A stretch of DNA of 64,000 nucleotides, from positions 1 through 64,000 of the forward strand of contig JAMPAO010000003.1 of assembly GCA_023667165.1 (NCBI GenBank). The letters are read 5' to 3'. Positions 16,692 through 25,646 of the stretch are shown in pieces (positions within the stretch are counted from its first letter, which is position 1; each line of letters begins with the position of its first letter). The notes under the pieces are model-generated. The model was not told the origin of the DNA. It worked only from the letters and a program-made list of their open reading frames with translations, and ran no database searches. The translations under genes were made by a program, and so were the position numbers. The DNA is from Ruminococcus sp. (GTDB lineage: Bacteria; Bacillota; Clostridia; Oscillospirales; Ruminococcaceae).

Positions 16692-18251
16692 TTACAGCAG
16701 CGGCGCAAGCAATCTCAGCACGGCGTCGAACATGGTACCCTTGTAATATTTTTTGAAATTATCCAAGGTGATCTCGCGGCTTTTCGCCATGGTTTCAAGG
16801 TGATCTTTTTTCAGATCCTCCAGCGCGCCGCAGCCGTACATCAGCGTACCGCACTCAAAATGGAGGAACAGACTGCGGAAATCCAGATTTATGGTACCCA
16901 CAACGCCTATTTTATCATCGCTTACAAAGCTCTTTGCATGGATAAACCCGGGCGAATATTCATATATCCGCACTCCGTTTTTCAGCAGAGGGGCGTAGTT
17001 TGCCCTTGTAAGCCTGAAGATCACCTTTTTATCCGGTATGCCGGGGGTGACTATCCTTACGTCCACCCCCCTTTTTGCCGCAAGGCAGAGAGCGCTTTTC
17101 ATATTATCGTCAAGGATAAGATAGGGCGTGAAAATATAAACATAATCCTTGGCGGAGTTTACTATTTCGATATAAAGATTTTCGCTGAGCGCCTCGGTAT
17201 CAAGGGGCGTATCGTAGAAAGGCTGGACGCAGCCGTCGGAAATGTATTTGCCGCCGTAAAGAGAGGGAGCGTACTTTGATATGTCCGGCTTTTCGTCGGT
17301 ATCTCTGAACGTATGCCAAAGCTCCAGGAACATTTCCGTCAGATTGATAACGCCCTCGCCTTTAAGACGGACTCCCGTATCCTTCCAGTTGCCGTAGGGG
17401 TGGGTCACGTTGATATATTCATCGGATACGTTCACGCCGCCGTTAAAGCCGATATAGCCGTCCACCACAAGTATCTTGCGGTGATCCCTGTTGTTCATCA
17501 CAAGGCTTAAAAAGGGCACTACGGGGTTAAAGGCAAGGCATTTTATATTGGGACTGAGGGATTCGAGATACTTGAAATATCCGGGAGGAAGCAGAGCTAC
17601 GCAGCCCATATCGTCGTAAATGATCCTTATGAGAACGCCCTCGTTTGCCTTTTCTTTCAGTATATCCAGCAGCCCGTTCCACATCTGACCCGTATTTATC
17701 AGAAAATATTCAAGGAATATAAAATGCTTTGCCGACCTTACAGCCTCCAGCATATCCTCGTACATAAGCTCTCCCATGGGGTAATATTTCACCTGTGTGT
17801 CCGAAAAAACGGGATATCCGCTGCGCTCCTTTATATATCCGAAAGTAAGGCTGCGCCTGGGATCGGTCTGCTCTATTTTTTCCTCTCCCCGCGTATCGTA
17901 TTCGTCAAGGAGCTGCACGTAGCTTTCCTTTGTGGCGCAAAGCCGGCTGTACATACGCTTTGAGGGTTTTTTATTGCCCGCCAGCAGATACAGCAATCCT
18001 CCGAATATGGGGAGCAGCATTATCAGGATTATCCAGATCATTTTATAGGACGGATTTTCGTCCTTGCAGACGATATACATGACCATTATAAAGCTCAGCA
18101 CCATGAAAAACATAGTTATCCACACCGAATATTCCGACAGCTTTATTATGCTCACCGCAAACCACGCTATCTGGAGAATAAGCGACAGAGCCGTCGCCGC
18201 TATGCGGTATATCACCATTAAATTGATGTGTTTCTTTTTTGTTCCGCTCAT
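16692..18251 (-). CDS. cls: Cardiolipin synthase
   Basis: A 519-residue membrane enzyme that joins phosphatidylglycerol to make cardiolipin. Two N-terminal membrane helices (about residues 10-30 and 35-60, then a short hydrophobic LLPIFGGLLYLL segment) precede two phospholipase-D-type catalytic motifs, HRKILVVDG near residue 245 and HAKSFVSDD near residue 425. Length and domain order match bacterial Cls. I start at the ATG at 18251, which has AAGGAAG seven bases upstream; the ATG at 18257 is too close. It lies 2 bp after the LysR-type regulator on the same strand, so the two form an operon. Confidence 0.92.
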   Translation of the reverse strand: MSGTKKKHINLMVIYRIAATALSLILQIAWFAVSIIKLSEYSVWITMFFMVLSFIMVMYIVCKDENPSYKMIWIILIMLLPIFGGLLYLLAGNKKPSKRMYSRLCATKESYVQLLDEYDTRGEEKIEQTDPRRSLTFGYIKERSGYPVFSDTQVKYYPMGELMYEDMLEAVRSAKHFIFLEYFLINTGQMWNGLLDILKEKANEGVLIRIIYDDMGCVALLPPGYFKYLESLSPNIKCLAFNPVVPFLSLVMNNRDHRKILVVDGYIGFNGGVNVSDEYINVTHPYGNWKDTGVRLKGEGVINLTEMFLELWHTFRDTDEKPDISKYAPSLYGGKYISDGCVQPFYDTPLDTEALSENLYIEIVNSAKDYVYIFTPYLILDDNMKSALCLAAKRGVDVRIVTPGIPDKKVIFRLTRANYAPLLKNGVRIYEYSPGFIHAKSFVSDDKIGVVGTINLDFRSLFLHFECGTLMYGCGALEDLKKDHLETMAKSREITLDNFKKYYKGTMFDAVLRLLAPLL

Positions 18252-18253
18252 CT

Positions 18254-19150
18254 TCATACTTCCTTTTCCGCAGCGTCGGCCTTATTTGCTTCAGCGTACA
18301 GCAGCCGCGCTAATTCTTTTTCGTATTCGCTGAATTTGTACAGAGATTGAAATATCAGCATATCCATATATTTTTCGGCGTCTGCCAATTTTTTTCTCAC
18401 AAGTCCGTACACGGAGAAACGGCGCTTGCTGAGAGTATCGGGGTCTATTATGAATGAATTTTCCGCAAAAGCAGCCATTTCACAGCCGTCCGCCTCGGAG
18501 CCTATAAGCAGCCTTTTGCGGCAGCGGGGCAGCATATCCTCCCCGCAGCTCCCCCTGCGGACTATCATAACGCTGTCTTCAAGCTGTTCGGCGGATATCA
18601 CGCTTTCCTCCGAAGCCGCAGAGCCTCGGACAAGTATGCTGTGCTCAAATTCCCGCAGCTTTTTTCCCGTAAGTCCTTTATCTCCCAGCAGCGCGGAATA
18701 ATAATCCTCCTCGGCGCAGGGGAAACGCAGGACGCCAAGACTGCACACGCCCTCGGAAACGCGGTCTGCCGCCTCGGCATTTCCCGAAACAATCAGCTCG
18801 GCGCAGATATTTTCCCTGTTCATCAGCATTCCCAATGCGGCGTTTATATATCCCCCCGGAGGAGCGCATATCCCAAGACGGGGAAGTCCGTCGGCTGCGG
18901 GTCTGTACATTGCTTCTATTTTATCGAACTGCTCCAATACGGCTCTCGCGCAGCGCAGGAATTCCGCTCCCTTGGGAGTGGGAAAAACGCCTCTTGCGCT
19001 TCTGTTGAAAACGGTTATCCCTATCTCGTTTTCGACCTCCTTTATTGCCTTGCTGAGGTTTGGCTGACCCATAAAAAGGTTAGCCGCCGCTCCGGTGACA
19101 GAGCCTGCCTTTTCCACCTCCGCCATATATCTCAAATGCTGCAGGTTCAA
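18254..19150 (-). CDS. LysR family transcriptional regulator
   Basis: A 298-residue regulator. The N-terminal winged helix-turn-helix (residues 1-60, MNLQHLRYMAEVEKAGSVTGAA, then NLSKAIKEVENEIG) is typical, followed by a substrate-binding-like effector domain. It starts with TTG, supported by GAGGAGGTGAT just upstream. Unlike the usual divergent arrangement, it is co-transcribed with the downstream cardiolipin synthase, so it may regulate that operon. The effector is unknown. Confidence 0.88.
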   Translation of the reverse strand: MNLQHLRYMAEVEKAGSVTGAAANLFMGQPNLSKAIKEVENEIGITVFNRSARGVFPTPKGAEFLRCARAVLEQFDKIEAMYRPAADGLPRLGICAPPGGYINAALGMLMNRENICAELIVSGNAEAADRVSEGVCSLGVLRFPCAEEDYYSALLGDKGLTGKKLREFEHSILVRGSAASEESVISAEQLEDSVMIVRRGSCGEDMLPRCRKRLLIGSEADGCEMAAFAENSFIIDPDTLSKRRFSVYGLVRKKLADAEKYMDMLIFQSLYKFSEYEKELARLLYAEANKADAAEKEV

Positions 19151-19193
19151 CGTTTATCACCTCCTCAAGGATCGGGTTCGGGGTATATATATA

Positions 19194-19221
19194 ATTATAT
19201 CACTTTTTGGAATTTTTTCAA
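19194..19221 (-). promoter_or_regulatory. Promoter of the lysR-cls operon
   Basis: On the minus strand, TTGAAA (19216-19221), 16-bp spacer, TATAAT (19194-19199). Confidence 0.6.
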
Positions 19222-19304
19222 GTCGTACCGTGAATTTTTTTCGCAGATAAGGTTTTGCCCTGCGCCTGCCCCGAACACCGCTGCGATTTCTTGCTCAAAT
19301 CCTA

Positions 19305-19333
19305 TTGCAAATATCTGCCGAGAGTGGTATAAT
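19305..19333 (+). promoter_or_regulatory. Promoter of the cdaA-cdaR operon
   Basis: TTGCAA (19305-19310), 17-bp spacer, TATAAT (19328-19333) with a TGG extended -10. Confidence 0.75.
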
Positions 19334-19368
19334 TTATTATGAAAGCAAATGAAAGGAAGATCTGATCT

Positions 19369-20265
19369 ATGGAACTGCTTTATGAGTTCAAAAGCTCGCT
19401 GCTGACTATTCTTCCTCCCACGTTTTGGGATATTATCGATATCGCCGTCCTTTCCTACCTTATCTATAAGCTGATACAGTTTATGAGGGAAACGCGGGCG
19501 GGCGGACTGTTCAAGGGCGTTGTGGTGCTGCTGCTGTGCTATTTCGTGGCGCGGATCGCAAAGATGAAGGCGCTGATGTTTATTCTGGATAAAGCCTTCG
19601 ACGTGGGTCTGCTTGCCATAATCATTCTTTTCCAGCCCGAGCTGCGGCGCACCCTCGAAAAGGTGGGTCACTCGAAGCTGTCGAAGCTGCCCGTACTCAA
19701 CCAATTGGGCGGATCCGCCGAAACGAGCGAAACTGCCGCAAAATGGGCTTATGCGATCGACGCCATATGCGACGCCTGCGAGGATCTGTCAGCCACCACC
19801 ACCGGCGCGCTTATAGTTATTGAGCGCGAAACCAAACTCGGAGAGCAGATAAGCAACGGGACAATATTAAACGCTACCCCCAGCAAGGAGGTATTCGGAA
19901 ATATATTTTATCCCAAGACCCCGCTTCATGACGGAGCGGTCATAATGCGCGACGGTATAATCCTTGCCGCCGCCTGCTTTCTGCCGAAGCCGGGGAACGA
20001 GGAGCTTATCAACAAGGCTCTGGGATCCCGCCACAGGGCAGCTATAGGAATGAGCGAAAACTCCGACGCCATAATAGTCGTGGTATCGGAGGAAACGGGA
20101 GCTATCTCCATTGCCGAAAACGGCGAGCTTACAAGGGGATATTCCCGCGATACCCTGAAAAAGACCCTGCGGGGAAAGCTGCTGCCCGAAAAGCCGCCCA
20201 GGGAAAAGCCTCAGCGCGAGGGCAGGGCAAGAACTGCGGCCGCAAAAAAGAACGACGGTCAGTAA
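19369..20265 (+). CDS. cdaA: Membrane diadenylate cyclase CdaA
   Basis: Makes the second messenger c-di-AMP from two ATP. The 298-residue protein has three membrane helices in the first 90 residues and a cytoplasmic DAC domain with the catalytic motifs DGA (188-190) and RHR (221-223). The C-terminal tail is basic and proline-rich. The start ATG follows GGAAGATC. The adjacent cdaR gene completes the usual regulator pair; glmM, normally third in Firmicute operons, is absent here. Confidence 0.95.
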   Translation: MELLYEFKSSLLTILPPTFWDIIDIAVLSYLIYKLIQFMRETRAGGLFKGVVVLLLCYFVARIAKMKALMFILDKAFDVGLLAIIILFQPELRRTLEKVGHSKLSKLPVLNQLGGSAETSETAAKWAYAIDAICDACEDLSATTTGALIVIERETKLGEQISNGTILNATPSKEVFGNIFYPKTPLHDGAVIMRDGIILAAACFLPKPGNEELINKALGSRHRAAIGMSENSDAIIVVVSEETGAISIAENGELTRGYSRDTLKKTLRGKLLPEKPPREKPQREGRARTAAAKKNDGQ

Positions 20266-20283
20266 AAAGGGAGATGTTAGGCT

Positions 20284-21591
20284 ATGATAAAAAACATTAC
20301 AGGCTTTTTCGGCAGCCTTTTTCAGAAGGACAGCGCACTTAAGGTCATTTCTATCGTAAGCGCGGTAATCATATGGGCGGTGGTGTCCATCAGCTTTTAT
20401 CCCACCATGGATAAGGTTTTTTATAACGTTCCCGTTGTCATTGAGCTTGAGGATACCTATGCGCAGGCAAATCAGCTTGACGTTATCGCCCTGTCCAATG
20501 AAACGGTCACGGTGAACATAACCGGAAACAGAGCACAGATAGGCGATATCAAGGCGGACGACCTGACGGCTGTGGTGGACGTATCAAACGTTATGCTGCC
20601 GAGAGAATACAAGCTGAACATGAGCATTAAAAGCGAGGCGGGAAAGGTCTTTGAGGTATCGGGCATAGATCCGCCGTCGGTAAGCGTTTCCTTTGACAGG
20701 ATAATCTCAAAGGAGTTCGAGGTGACGCCTCAGGCGGAAAATGTGCGCATCGCCTCCGGATATATGAGCGGCGATCCCATCGTCACTCCCGCTTCCGTTA
20801 CCGTAACGGGTCCGCAGGATATGGTCAATTCCATTACAAAGGTAAGCGCAAGGGCGGACGTTGACAGAGAGCTTGACAGCGCATATGAATTTACCACGAG
20901 CGAGCTTGTGCTGTACAACAACAACGCGGTGATAGACAATGAAAATCAGACCCTAAGCTTCGACAAAACCTCCTTTGCCGTACAGATCCCCGTGTATGTG
21001 CGCCAGACCCTGCCGCTGGACGTGAATATCATAAACGCTCCGGAAAACTTCGACATGGAATATTTCCGCAGTCAGCTTGTATTTTCGGTGAACGAGCTGA
21101 ATATCGCAGCTCCCAACGACAAGATAAAGGAACGGGAAAGTCTTACCATCGGAACGATAAATATGAGAGAGGTCGACGTTGGCTCCGTGTTTGAATTCAA
21201 GGCGGAAAATTTCCTGCCCGACGGGTATGAAAACCTTACACAGATAGACTCTGTTACGGTATCCTGCCCCAGCGAGGGCATTTCCCGAAAGGCTATAGCC
21301 ATTATGGGCAAGGATATCCAGTTTGTCAACAAACCGGCGCAGTTTGAGTTCGATCCCGTCGCTTCGGGAATGACGCTTTTCCTTGTGGGAGATTCGGATC
21401 AGATAGCCTCCGTTTCAAAGGAGGATCTTACCGCTCAGATAGACCTGATAGACTTTAATATGCAGGAGGGCGATCACAAGATGTCCGTTGATTTCATCAT
21501 ATCCTCATACGACAAGGTATGGCTCAACGGCGACGACGGCATCGCCACTCCCAAGATATACGTGACCGCAAGGCTGAACTCGGATAACTGA
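20284..21591 (+). CDS. cdaR: CdaR (YbbR-domain) regulator of diadenylate cyclase
   Basis: A 435-residue protein with one N-terminal membrane helix (about residues 18-40) and an extracytoplasmic part made of repeated YbbR domains. Repeat starts are visible as V-x-V-x-x-x-P segments near residues 45, 130, 225 and 320. In Firmicutes CdaR binds CdaA and modulates c-di-AMP production. It starts 18 bp after cdaA with a GGGAG ribosome site, clearly in one operon. Confidence 0.92.
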   Translation: MIKNITGFFGSLFQKDSALKVISIVSAVIIWAVVSISFYPTMDKVFYNVPVVIELEDTYAQANQLDVIALSNETVTVNITGNRAQIGDIKADDLTAVVDVSNVMLPREYKLNMSIKSEAGKVFEVSGIDPPSVSVSFDRIISKEFEVTPQAENVRIASGYMSGDPIVTPASVTVTGPQDMVNSITKVSARADVDRELDSAYEFTTSELVLYNNNAVIDNENQTLSFDKTSFAVQIPVYVRQTLPLDVNIINAPENFDMEYFRSQLVFSVNELNIAAPNDKIKERESLTIGTINMREVDVGSVFEFKAENFLPDGYENLTQIDSVTVSCPSEGISRKAIAIMGKDIQFVNKPAQFEFDPVASGMTLFLVGDSDQIASVSKEDLTAQIDLIDFNMQEGDHKMSVDFIISSYDKVWLNGDDGIATPKIYVTARLNSDN

Positions 21592-21613
21592 CAGCAAAAC
21601 GGAGTATCAAAAA

Positions 21614-21641
21614 CAGCGCCGCACATATCCGTGCGGCGCTG
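21614..21641. terminator. GC-rich hairpin between convergent genes
   Basis: An 11-bp perfect stem CAGCGCCGCAC/GTGCGGCGCTG, with only a short T-run (CCTTT) on the plus side. It separates cdaR from the ABC binding-protein gene. Confidence 0.65.
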
Positions 21642-21676
21642 CCTTTACCGTGATCTGTCTGCGCAGCCTGCAATGC

Positions 21677-22843
21677 CTACTCGCAGCAGCCGTTGATATA
21701 TTTCCCTGCCGCGTCAGAGGGATCGACCTGCGCTTTTTGTATATCCGTACCGTTTGCAAGCAGGCGGTTTTTATACTCCGTTACCTCGGTAAAATCATCT
21801 CCGTTCACATCGTAGCTGTCGGGCACATTGTCAAAATATTTGAACGAACGCTCTATCAGCGCGTCAACATCTGTATCAGCCTTGAGAACGCCGATCTTAT
21901 GAAGATCCCTGCTTACGTTTTCCAGCGCCTCATATCCTCCTCTTACGCTGGGGATATAATTGTAGCTTTTCAGGATATCCGCAATAAACTCGGCGTCACC
22001 CGCGACATATTCCTTTTCCACCTGTATGCGCGCCGTTTCCTCCGGATGGGCCGCGACCCATGCGGAGCCTTTAAGGACAGCTCTTGTAAAGCCTGCCGCA
22101 ATGTCCGGGTGATCCTCCGCAAGCTCGGCGGATACGAAGCTTACGCAGCAGTATTCCTGCGCGTAGGGCGCGGTCACGGCGGTGTCCAGCAGCACGGTCA
22201 GACCGTATTCCTCCTGGACTGTGGATGCGTACGGATCGGGAGTCGCTATTGCGTCCACCGCGCCGTTGATGAGAGCCATAGGCTGATCTGCGGGAGCGTA
22301 TACCGAGAAAGTTACCTCGTCGCTTGCAGCCGATATGTCAATGCCCTCCGAATAAAGCGCGCGCTTGGCGGTGATCGCCTCCGAACCCGCAAGGGAGCTT
22401 ACGCCTATATTTTTACCTTTCAGATCCGCGATATCGGTTATACCGGAATCACTGCGCGTAAGTATCTTTGTGCAGCCGGTATGCATTCCCGAGGTAACGA
22501 CCATGTTAAGTCCGTTTTCTATAGGCTGGATAAACTTTCCGACAAGACCGAAGCCGCAGTCGATAGTACCCGCTCCCAGAGCCGCCTGTATATCGCCGCT
22601 GCCGAAATCCACGCGCTCCCACTTTATACCCTCCTCGTCAAGGTAGCCGTTTTCCATCGCTATCTGGAGCGGAGCGTGGCAAAGTCCGCCCTGCGGCTCG
22701 CCTATCTTCAGTACATATGTATCCTCCGCGGCGCTGCCCGAATTATCCGAGGGCGCGTTTCCTCCCGTATCCCCCGAGCAGCCGGACAATGCGGACGCCA
22801 AAGCCGCCGACAGCAATACCGATATTATCTTTTTTCCTTTCAT
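21677..22843 (-). CDS. ABC transporter substrate-binding lipoprotein (NMT1/SsuA-like)
   Basis: A 388-residue lipoprotein: signal peptide with lipobox ALSGC, a short Gly/Ser linker, then a two-lobed binding fold of the nitrate/sulfonate/taurine or thiamine-precursor type (LKIGEPQGGLCHAPLQIAMENG, then ALGAGTIDCGFG). The ligand cannot be read from sequence. It is the last gene of the DUF1847-permease-ATPase-binding protein operon. The ribosome site is GAAAGGAAG. Unusual Cys residues (GGLCH, EYCCVS, and a GCCE C-terminus) are present. Confidence 0.85.
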   Translation of the reverse strand: MKGKKIISVLLSAALASALSGCSGDTGGNAPSDNSGSAAEDTYVLKIGEPQGGLCHAPLQIAMENGYLDEEGIKWERVDFGSGDIQAALGAGTIDCGFGLVGKFIQPIENGLNMVVTSGMHTGCTKILTRSDSGITDIADLKGKNIGVSSLAGSEAITAKRALYSEGIDISAASDEVTFSVYAPADQPMALINGAVDAIATPDPYASTVQEEYGLTVLLDTAVTAPYAQEYCCVSFVSAELAEDHPDIAAGFTRAVLKGSAWVAAHPEETARIQVEKEYVAGDAEFIADILKSYNYIPSVRGGYEALENVSRDLHKIGVLKADTDVDALIERSFKYFDNVPDSYDVNGDDFTEVTEYKNRLLANGTDIQKAQVDPSDAAGKYINGCCE

Positions 22844-22919
22844 GACGAATACTTCCTTTCATCGCTTTGATTTATCTGCGGCAAGCCGTTTCCTGCCGCA
22901 TTTATGCTTTGCAGCGGAT

Positions 22920-23699
22920 TCATATGATATAATCCACTTCCCGTTCTTTTCCGGCAAAGTCAAGAATTTTAAGTATCTCGTTCCTTAGCCTTATAAATTC
23001 GGGATTGCTTCTATCTCTGGGCTGGGACAGCTTAACGTCTATCACCCTTTCGATCTTTGCGGGACGGGGGGTCATTACAACAATACGGTCTGACAGATAA
23101 ACCGCCTCGTCGACGTCGTGAGTCACCATGATCATTGTCATGTCCTGCTCCGCTTTTATCCGCAGCAGCTCGTCCTGCATATTCATTCGCGTAAACGCGT
23201 CGAGAGCGCCCAACGGCTCGTCCAGCAGAAGAGCCTTGGGATGGCCTATCAGCGCCCTTGCAAGAGAGGCTCTCTGACACATTCCGCCCGAAAGCTGATG
23301 AGGATAGGAATGCTCAAAGCCTTCCAGACCTACCAGCTTTATAAAATCGAGTACGCTGTCCTTTTTCGCTTTGAACAGTCCTCTGACCTTAAGGCCGAAA
23401 GCCACGTTATCGTAGATACTGAGCCAGGGGAACAGATTATGCTCCTGAAACACAAGCCCTCTGTCGTATCCGGGACCCGCGATAATTTCGCCGTCGATGT
23501 AAACTCCGCCCTCCGTAGGCGTGTCAAGTCCCGCCAGCAGCCTTAGCATTGTGGATTTGCCGCAGCCGGACGGACCTATAAGACAGACGAAATCCCCCCG
23601 GTCTACGGTAAGTTCTATATCATTCAAGGCGTGCACCTTTTCGCCGTCCGGTCTGACAAATACCTTGCTCACACTTTCAAATCTGATGTCCTCTACCAC
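22920..23699 (-). CDS. ABC transporter ATP-binding protein (SsuB/TauB/NrtD type)
   Basis: A 259-residue ATPase with Walker [10 protein letters not shown], the Q-loop in VFQEHNLFPW, signature LSGGMCQRASLARAL, Walker B LLLDEP and H-loop VTHDVDEA. It energises the neighbouring permease for a small anion or related solute. I prefer the GTG at 23699, which has AGAAGGGTG upstream and overlaps the permease stop by 7 bp, consistent with translational coupling; a longer frame begins with GTG at 23720. Confidence 0.9.
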   Translation of the reverse strand: MVEDIRFESVSKVFVRPDGEKVHALNDIELTVDRGDFVCLIGPSGCGKSTMLRLLAGLDTPTEGGVYIDGEIIAGPGYDRGLVFQEHNLFPWLSIYDNVAFGLKVRGLFKAKKDSVLDFIKLVGLEGFEHSYPHQLSGGMCQRASLARALIGHPKALLLDEPLGALDAFTRMNMQDELLRIKAEQDMTMIMVTHDVDEAVYLSDRIVVMTPRPAKIERVIDVKLSQPRDRSNPEFIRLRNEILKILDFAGKEREVDYII

Positions 23700-24664
23700 T
23701 TTATCACACCCTTCTGCCACAGCAAAGCCTTATCCCTTATCTTGAACAGCACCGTTATCACAATGTAGAACAGTACCGCTATAACGATAAGTCCCGCATA
23801 TACGTTGGCGTACGCCATCATTTCCTTCTGCCAGTTCACATACCAGCCTATGCCGTATTTCGCGCCTATCATTTCGGCGGTCATAAGAGCAATGAACGAA
23901 GCGCAGATACCGTTGAACAATCCCAGAAAAATGCTGGGACTTGCCGCGGGAACGCCTACCCGCACTATCTGCTGAAGCTTGCTTGCGCCCAAGGTGGAGG
24001 CTACCTCAAAATACGAATTCTTTACATTCGATATGCCGCTTGAGGTAAGCACTACCGTGGGGAACCACACGGATATGCCGATAATGAACGCGCTTGCCGC
24101 TCTTGCCGTGGGGAACGCCACCAGCAGGATAGGTATCCATGCGGTGGAGGGTATGGGACCGAGAATACGCACAACGGGATTTATCCAGTATGCCATACGC
24201 TTCGAAAAGCCTACCCCCACTCCCATGAAAAATCCTACGATAAGTCCTCCGAACACGCCCGAAAGCAGTATTCCCGCCGAATATCTCACGCATTTGCCGA
24301 TAAGCTCGTAATCCTCAAACAGCGTGCCGAACACCCTGTCAAGCGTGGGAAAATACAGCACGGGCAGCAGGGCGGTCTTGGCGGTCGTTATGTTAAGGAT
24401 ATTCATCACCAGTATCACTCCCGCCAGAAACGGCGCTCTGTAAAAAATATTTTCCTCCGGCACGCTCCGCTTTTTCCTGCCGCCGATATACCCTGCGGCA
24501 GCAGCGGCAAAATATACCGCCGTTATTATCAAAAGCAGCCATGCAAAATACGGGTGCTTTGCCGCCTGATGCTTAGGGGAATCCGGCAGTCCCAGCGCGA
24601 CGGCTTCCGCAGCCGCCAGCGACAGTATCAGCACGGCGATCCCGACTATCGATTTTTTTGTCAT
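23693..24664 (-). CDS. ABC transporter permease (SsuC/TauC type)
   Basis: A 323-residue inner-membrane permease. Two N-terminal hydrophobic segments (residues 5-25 and 38-60) precede the usual six-helix BPD_transp_1 domain with the EAA loop (TLGASKLQQIVRVGVPAASP, near residue 225) that docks the ATPase. The extra N-terminal segments make it longer than typical SsuC. AAGGAGG lies just before the ATG. It is co-transcribed with the DUF1847 gene 19 bp upstream. Confidence 0.9.
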   Translation of the reverse strand: MTKKSIVGIAVLILSLAAAEAVALGLPDSPKHQAAKHPYFAWLLLIITAVYFAAAAAGYIGGRKKRSVPEENIFYRAPFLAGVILVMNILNITTAKTALLPVLYFPTLDRVFGTLFEDYELIGKCVRYSAGILLSGVFGGLIVGFFMGVGVGFSKRMAYWINPVVRILGPIPSTAWIPILLVAFPTARAASAFIIGISVWFPTVVLTSSGISNVKNSYFEVASTLGASKLQQIVRVGVPAASPSIFLGLFNGICASFIALMTAEMIGAKYGIGWYVNWQKEMMAYANVYAGLIVIAVLFYIVITVLFKIRDKALLWQKGVIKW

Positions 24665-24683
24665 ATAAACGCAGCCTCCTTAG

Positions 24684-25388
24684 TTACCGAACAGGTTTAT
24701 CATCTCCCGTCACCGAACAGACGACGTCCTCCCCCACGGGAGCCGCAAGAAGTTTCTTGTAATACGCCTTTGCCTGATACAGCGCGCCCGCAGGGTTATG
24801 CGCCAGCACCCTGTCCTTTGTGATAAGCGTGGTCGTGATACCCTTTGCATACTTGTAAAACAGACTGTCGTGACCGACGCAAAGTCCCACGACAACGTTT
24901 AAGTCAACTCCCCGTTTATTTAGCAGCTTTGCCTGCAAAATGGGATTGCACATCACTCCGCCCGTAACGCAGGTGTATTTGGGGTCTATGCCGATATCGG
25001 TCTTGTTCACGGAACCGGATTTACAGCTCACGCCGTACACCTCAAAGCCGTTGAGCTTAAGTATCCTTGCAAATATCCTGCTTTCCTCCATAAGACCTAT
25101 ACAGGTGGCTATGCCTATCTTCTTTGCGCCTATCCTGCGGGCGAATTCCACTATCTCCTCCACCCTGGTGTATTTTCCGTAGAAGCTGCCCTCTATTTCC
25201 GCGGCAGCCACCGCGATCTTTTTGTTGATCCTGCTGTTTTTGTAAAGGCTCGTTACCTGCTCGATATCTTCCTCGTCAAGCTCTGCCGTGGGACAGAATT
25301 CGGGATAGCTCCCCGTGCGCTTTGCGCAGTTCATAATGCCGCAGTCGACACAACTGCAAGCCGCTTTTTTTGCTGTTTTTTCGGACAT
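24684..25388 (-). CDS. DUF1847 domain-containing cysteine-rich protein
   Basis: A 234-residue protein with an N-terminal CSCVDCGIMNCAKR cysteine cluster plus FCPT, followed by an alpha/beta region with KKIGIATCIGLMEESR, VSCKSGSVNK, GGVMCNP and VGLCVGHDSLF. These blocks match DUF1847, a Clostridia-rich family of unknown function whose cysteines suggest a metal or Fe-S site. As first gene of a transporter operon it may act on or sense the imported solute, which is inference from context. GGAGGTAAT precedes the ATG. Confidence 0.8.
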   Translation of the reverse strand: MSEKTAKKAACSCVDCGIMNCAKRTGSYPEFCPTAELDEEDIEQVTSLYKNSRINKKIAVAAAEIEGSFYGKYTRVEEIVEFARRIGAKKIGIATCIGLMEESRIFARILKLNGFEVYGVSCKSGSVNKTDIGIDPKYTCVTGGVMCNPILQAKLLNKRGVDLNVVVGLCVGHDSLFYKYAKGITTTLITKDRVLAHNPAGALYQAKAYYKKLLAAPVGEDVVCSVTGDDKPVR

Positions 25389-25461
25389 TTTGATTACCTC
25401 CGTCAGATCCGTTTTTTATAAACCTATAAAATCTATATGATTACTATGATTTATGCTGTTA

Positions 25462-25497
25462 ATTATAAACCCCTCATCAAATTTTGTCAAGGGGTTT
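25462..25497 (-). promoter_or_regulatory. Promoter of the DUF1847-ABC operon with overlapping inverted repeat
   Basis: On the minus strand, consensus TTGACA (25485-25490), 17-bp spacer, TATAAT (25462-25467). An 8-bp inverted repeat AAACCCCT/AGGGGTTT (25467-25474 and 25490-25497) touches both boxes and is a candidate repressor site. Confidence 0.8.
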
Positions 25498-25588
25498 TCC
25501 CGCTTTTTTGCACATATGCCGATATTTTGTAGGAACGCACAATGAAGCGGGAGGAATGTCGAAATATTTTGTGATCCGCATAAAATAG

Positions 25589-25614
25589 GCGCCGCACTGA
25601 TATCAGTACGGCGC
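25589..25614 (-). terminator. Hairpin at the end of the GGDEF gene
   Basis: A near-perfect palindrome, GCGCCGCACTGATATCAGTA and its continuation, 32 bp beyond the stop of the minus-strand GGDEF gene. No strong T-run. Confidence 0.55.
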
Positions 25615-25646
25615 AGTATTGCCTGTAATTTTCCGTATGACCGGTA

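Noticed and set aside
21650..22870. Long plus-strand open frame of 406 residues opposite the ABC binding-protein gene
   Set aside because: It is the antisense shadow of a clear lipoprotein gene; its translation is Arg/His/Cys-rich with no recognisable motif.
25390..25461. Riboswitch in the DUF1847 operon leader
   Set aside because: The roughly 70-nt leader is AT-rich and shows no conserved riboswitch core that I recognise.
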